Of a DNA stretch of 64,000 nucleotides, positions 63,991 to 64,000 are shown in pieces (positions within the stretch are counted from its first letter, which is position 1; every line of letters begins with the position of its first letter). The stretch is from Mobiluncus massiliensis. Its GTDB lineage: Bacteria; Actinomycetota; Actinomycetes; Actinomycetales; Actinomycetaceae. The stretch is from assembly GCF_949769255.1 (NCBI RefSeq), contig NZ_OX458329.1, forward strand, positions 1,550,001 through 1,614,000, written 5' to 3'. The position numbers were made by a program, and so were the translations under genes. Under the pieces are notes generated by a model that saw only the letters and a program-made list of their open reading frames with translations, was not told the origin of the DNA and searched no databases.

Positions 63991-64000
63991 ACAGGCCTCC

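Noticed and set aside
1-64000. CRISPR arrays, insertion sequences, prophage, rRNA or oriC
   Set aside because: No regularly spaced repeats, transposase or integrase genes, phage genes, rRNA sequence or DnaA-box clusters were seen.

Overview
The window is chromosomal DNA of a moderately GC-rich Gram-positive actinobacterium. Markers for this are a sigR/rsrA pair with a GGAAT-N18-GTT promoter, the 24-residue ribosomal protein bL37, disA, a kgd-type 2-oxoglutarate decarboxylase, the actinobacterial tilS-hpt-ftsH-folE-folP-folBK-DUF3180 gene order, and frequent GTG/TTG starts. Protein style suggests Actinomycetaceae (Mobiluncus/Varibaculum/Actinomyces-like). That family assignment is inference from remembered sequences, not a search. 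There is no phage, insertion sequence, CRISPR array, rRNA or replication origin. One tRNA gene (Arg, CCG) is present.

Layout, left to right. 1-3.5 kb: the end of an unknown gene and a three-gene ABC importer of the TrpXYZ-like type. 3.6-7.0 kb: two tandem paralogues built like aldehyde dehydrogenases but lacking the catalytic residues. This is the most unusual locus in the window. 7.1-11.9 kb: the str operon rpsL-rpsG-fusA-tuf with its promoter and a structured leader. 11.9-17 kb: a CPBP protease, a DUF808 membrane protein, disA and small membrane proteins. 17-25.3 kb: folate genes (folBK fusion, folP, folE), ftsH, hpt and tilS, with a glycosyltransferase gene of opposite orientation lying between ftsH and hpt. 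25.3-28.8 kb: an NlpC/P60 cell-wall hydrolase and rho. 29-34.5 kb: a branched-chain amino-acid (LIV) importer in which LivM and LivG are fused, ending in a CBS-CBS-ACT protein. 34.5-41.4 kb: argS-lysA-hom-thrC-thrB, the aspartate-family amino-acid operon. 41.5-48.5 kb: tRNA-Arg, mntH, an unknown small protein, a GDPD phosphodiesterase, an M23 peptidase, two CNNM/CBS proteins and a DoxX-like protein. 48.5-56.2 kb: sigR-rsrA, bL37, kgd, rsgA, aroA. 56.2-64 kb: hisN, sbcD-sbcC, and a DUF6912-like / CpaE-like / SAF-domain (CpaB-like) trio running off the right edge.

How the genes work together: most are housekeeping (translation, folate, threonine/lysine, purine salvage, DNA repair, envelope). 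The regulatory layer that can be read directly includes an autoregulated SigR promoter, a possible second SigR-type promoter before ftsH, and a shared GTAACATTTGT motif upstream of the two peptidoglycan hydrolase genes that may be an MtrA-type site. There are also hairpins between transporter genes that would set subunit ratios, and a structured rho leader.

No wholly new defence or mobile system was seen. The best candidates for undescribed biology are the paired pseudo-aldehyde-dehydrogenases and the LIV importer with a fused LivM-LivG and a ligand-sensing CBS-ACT partner.
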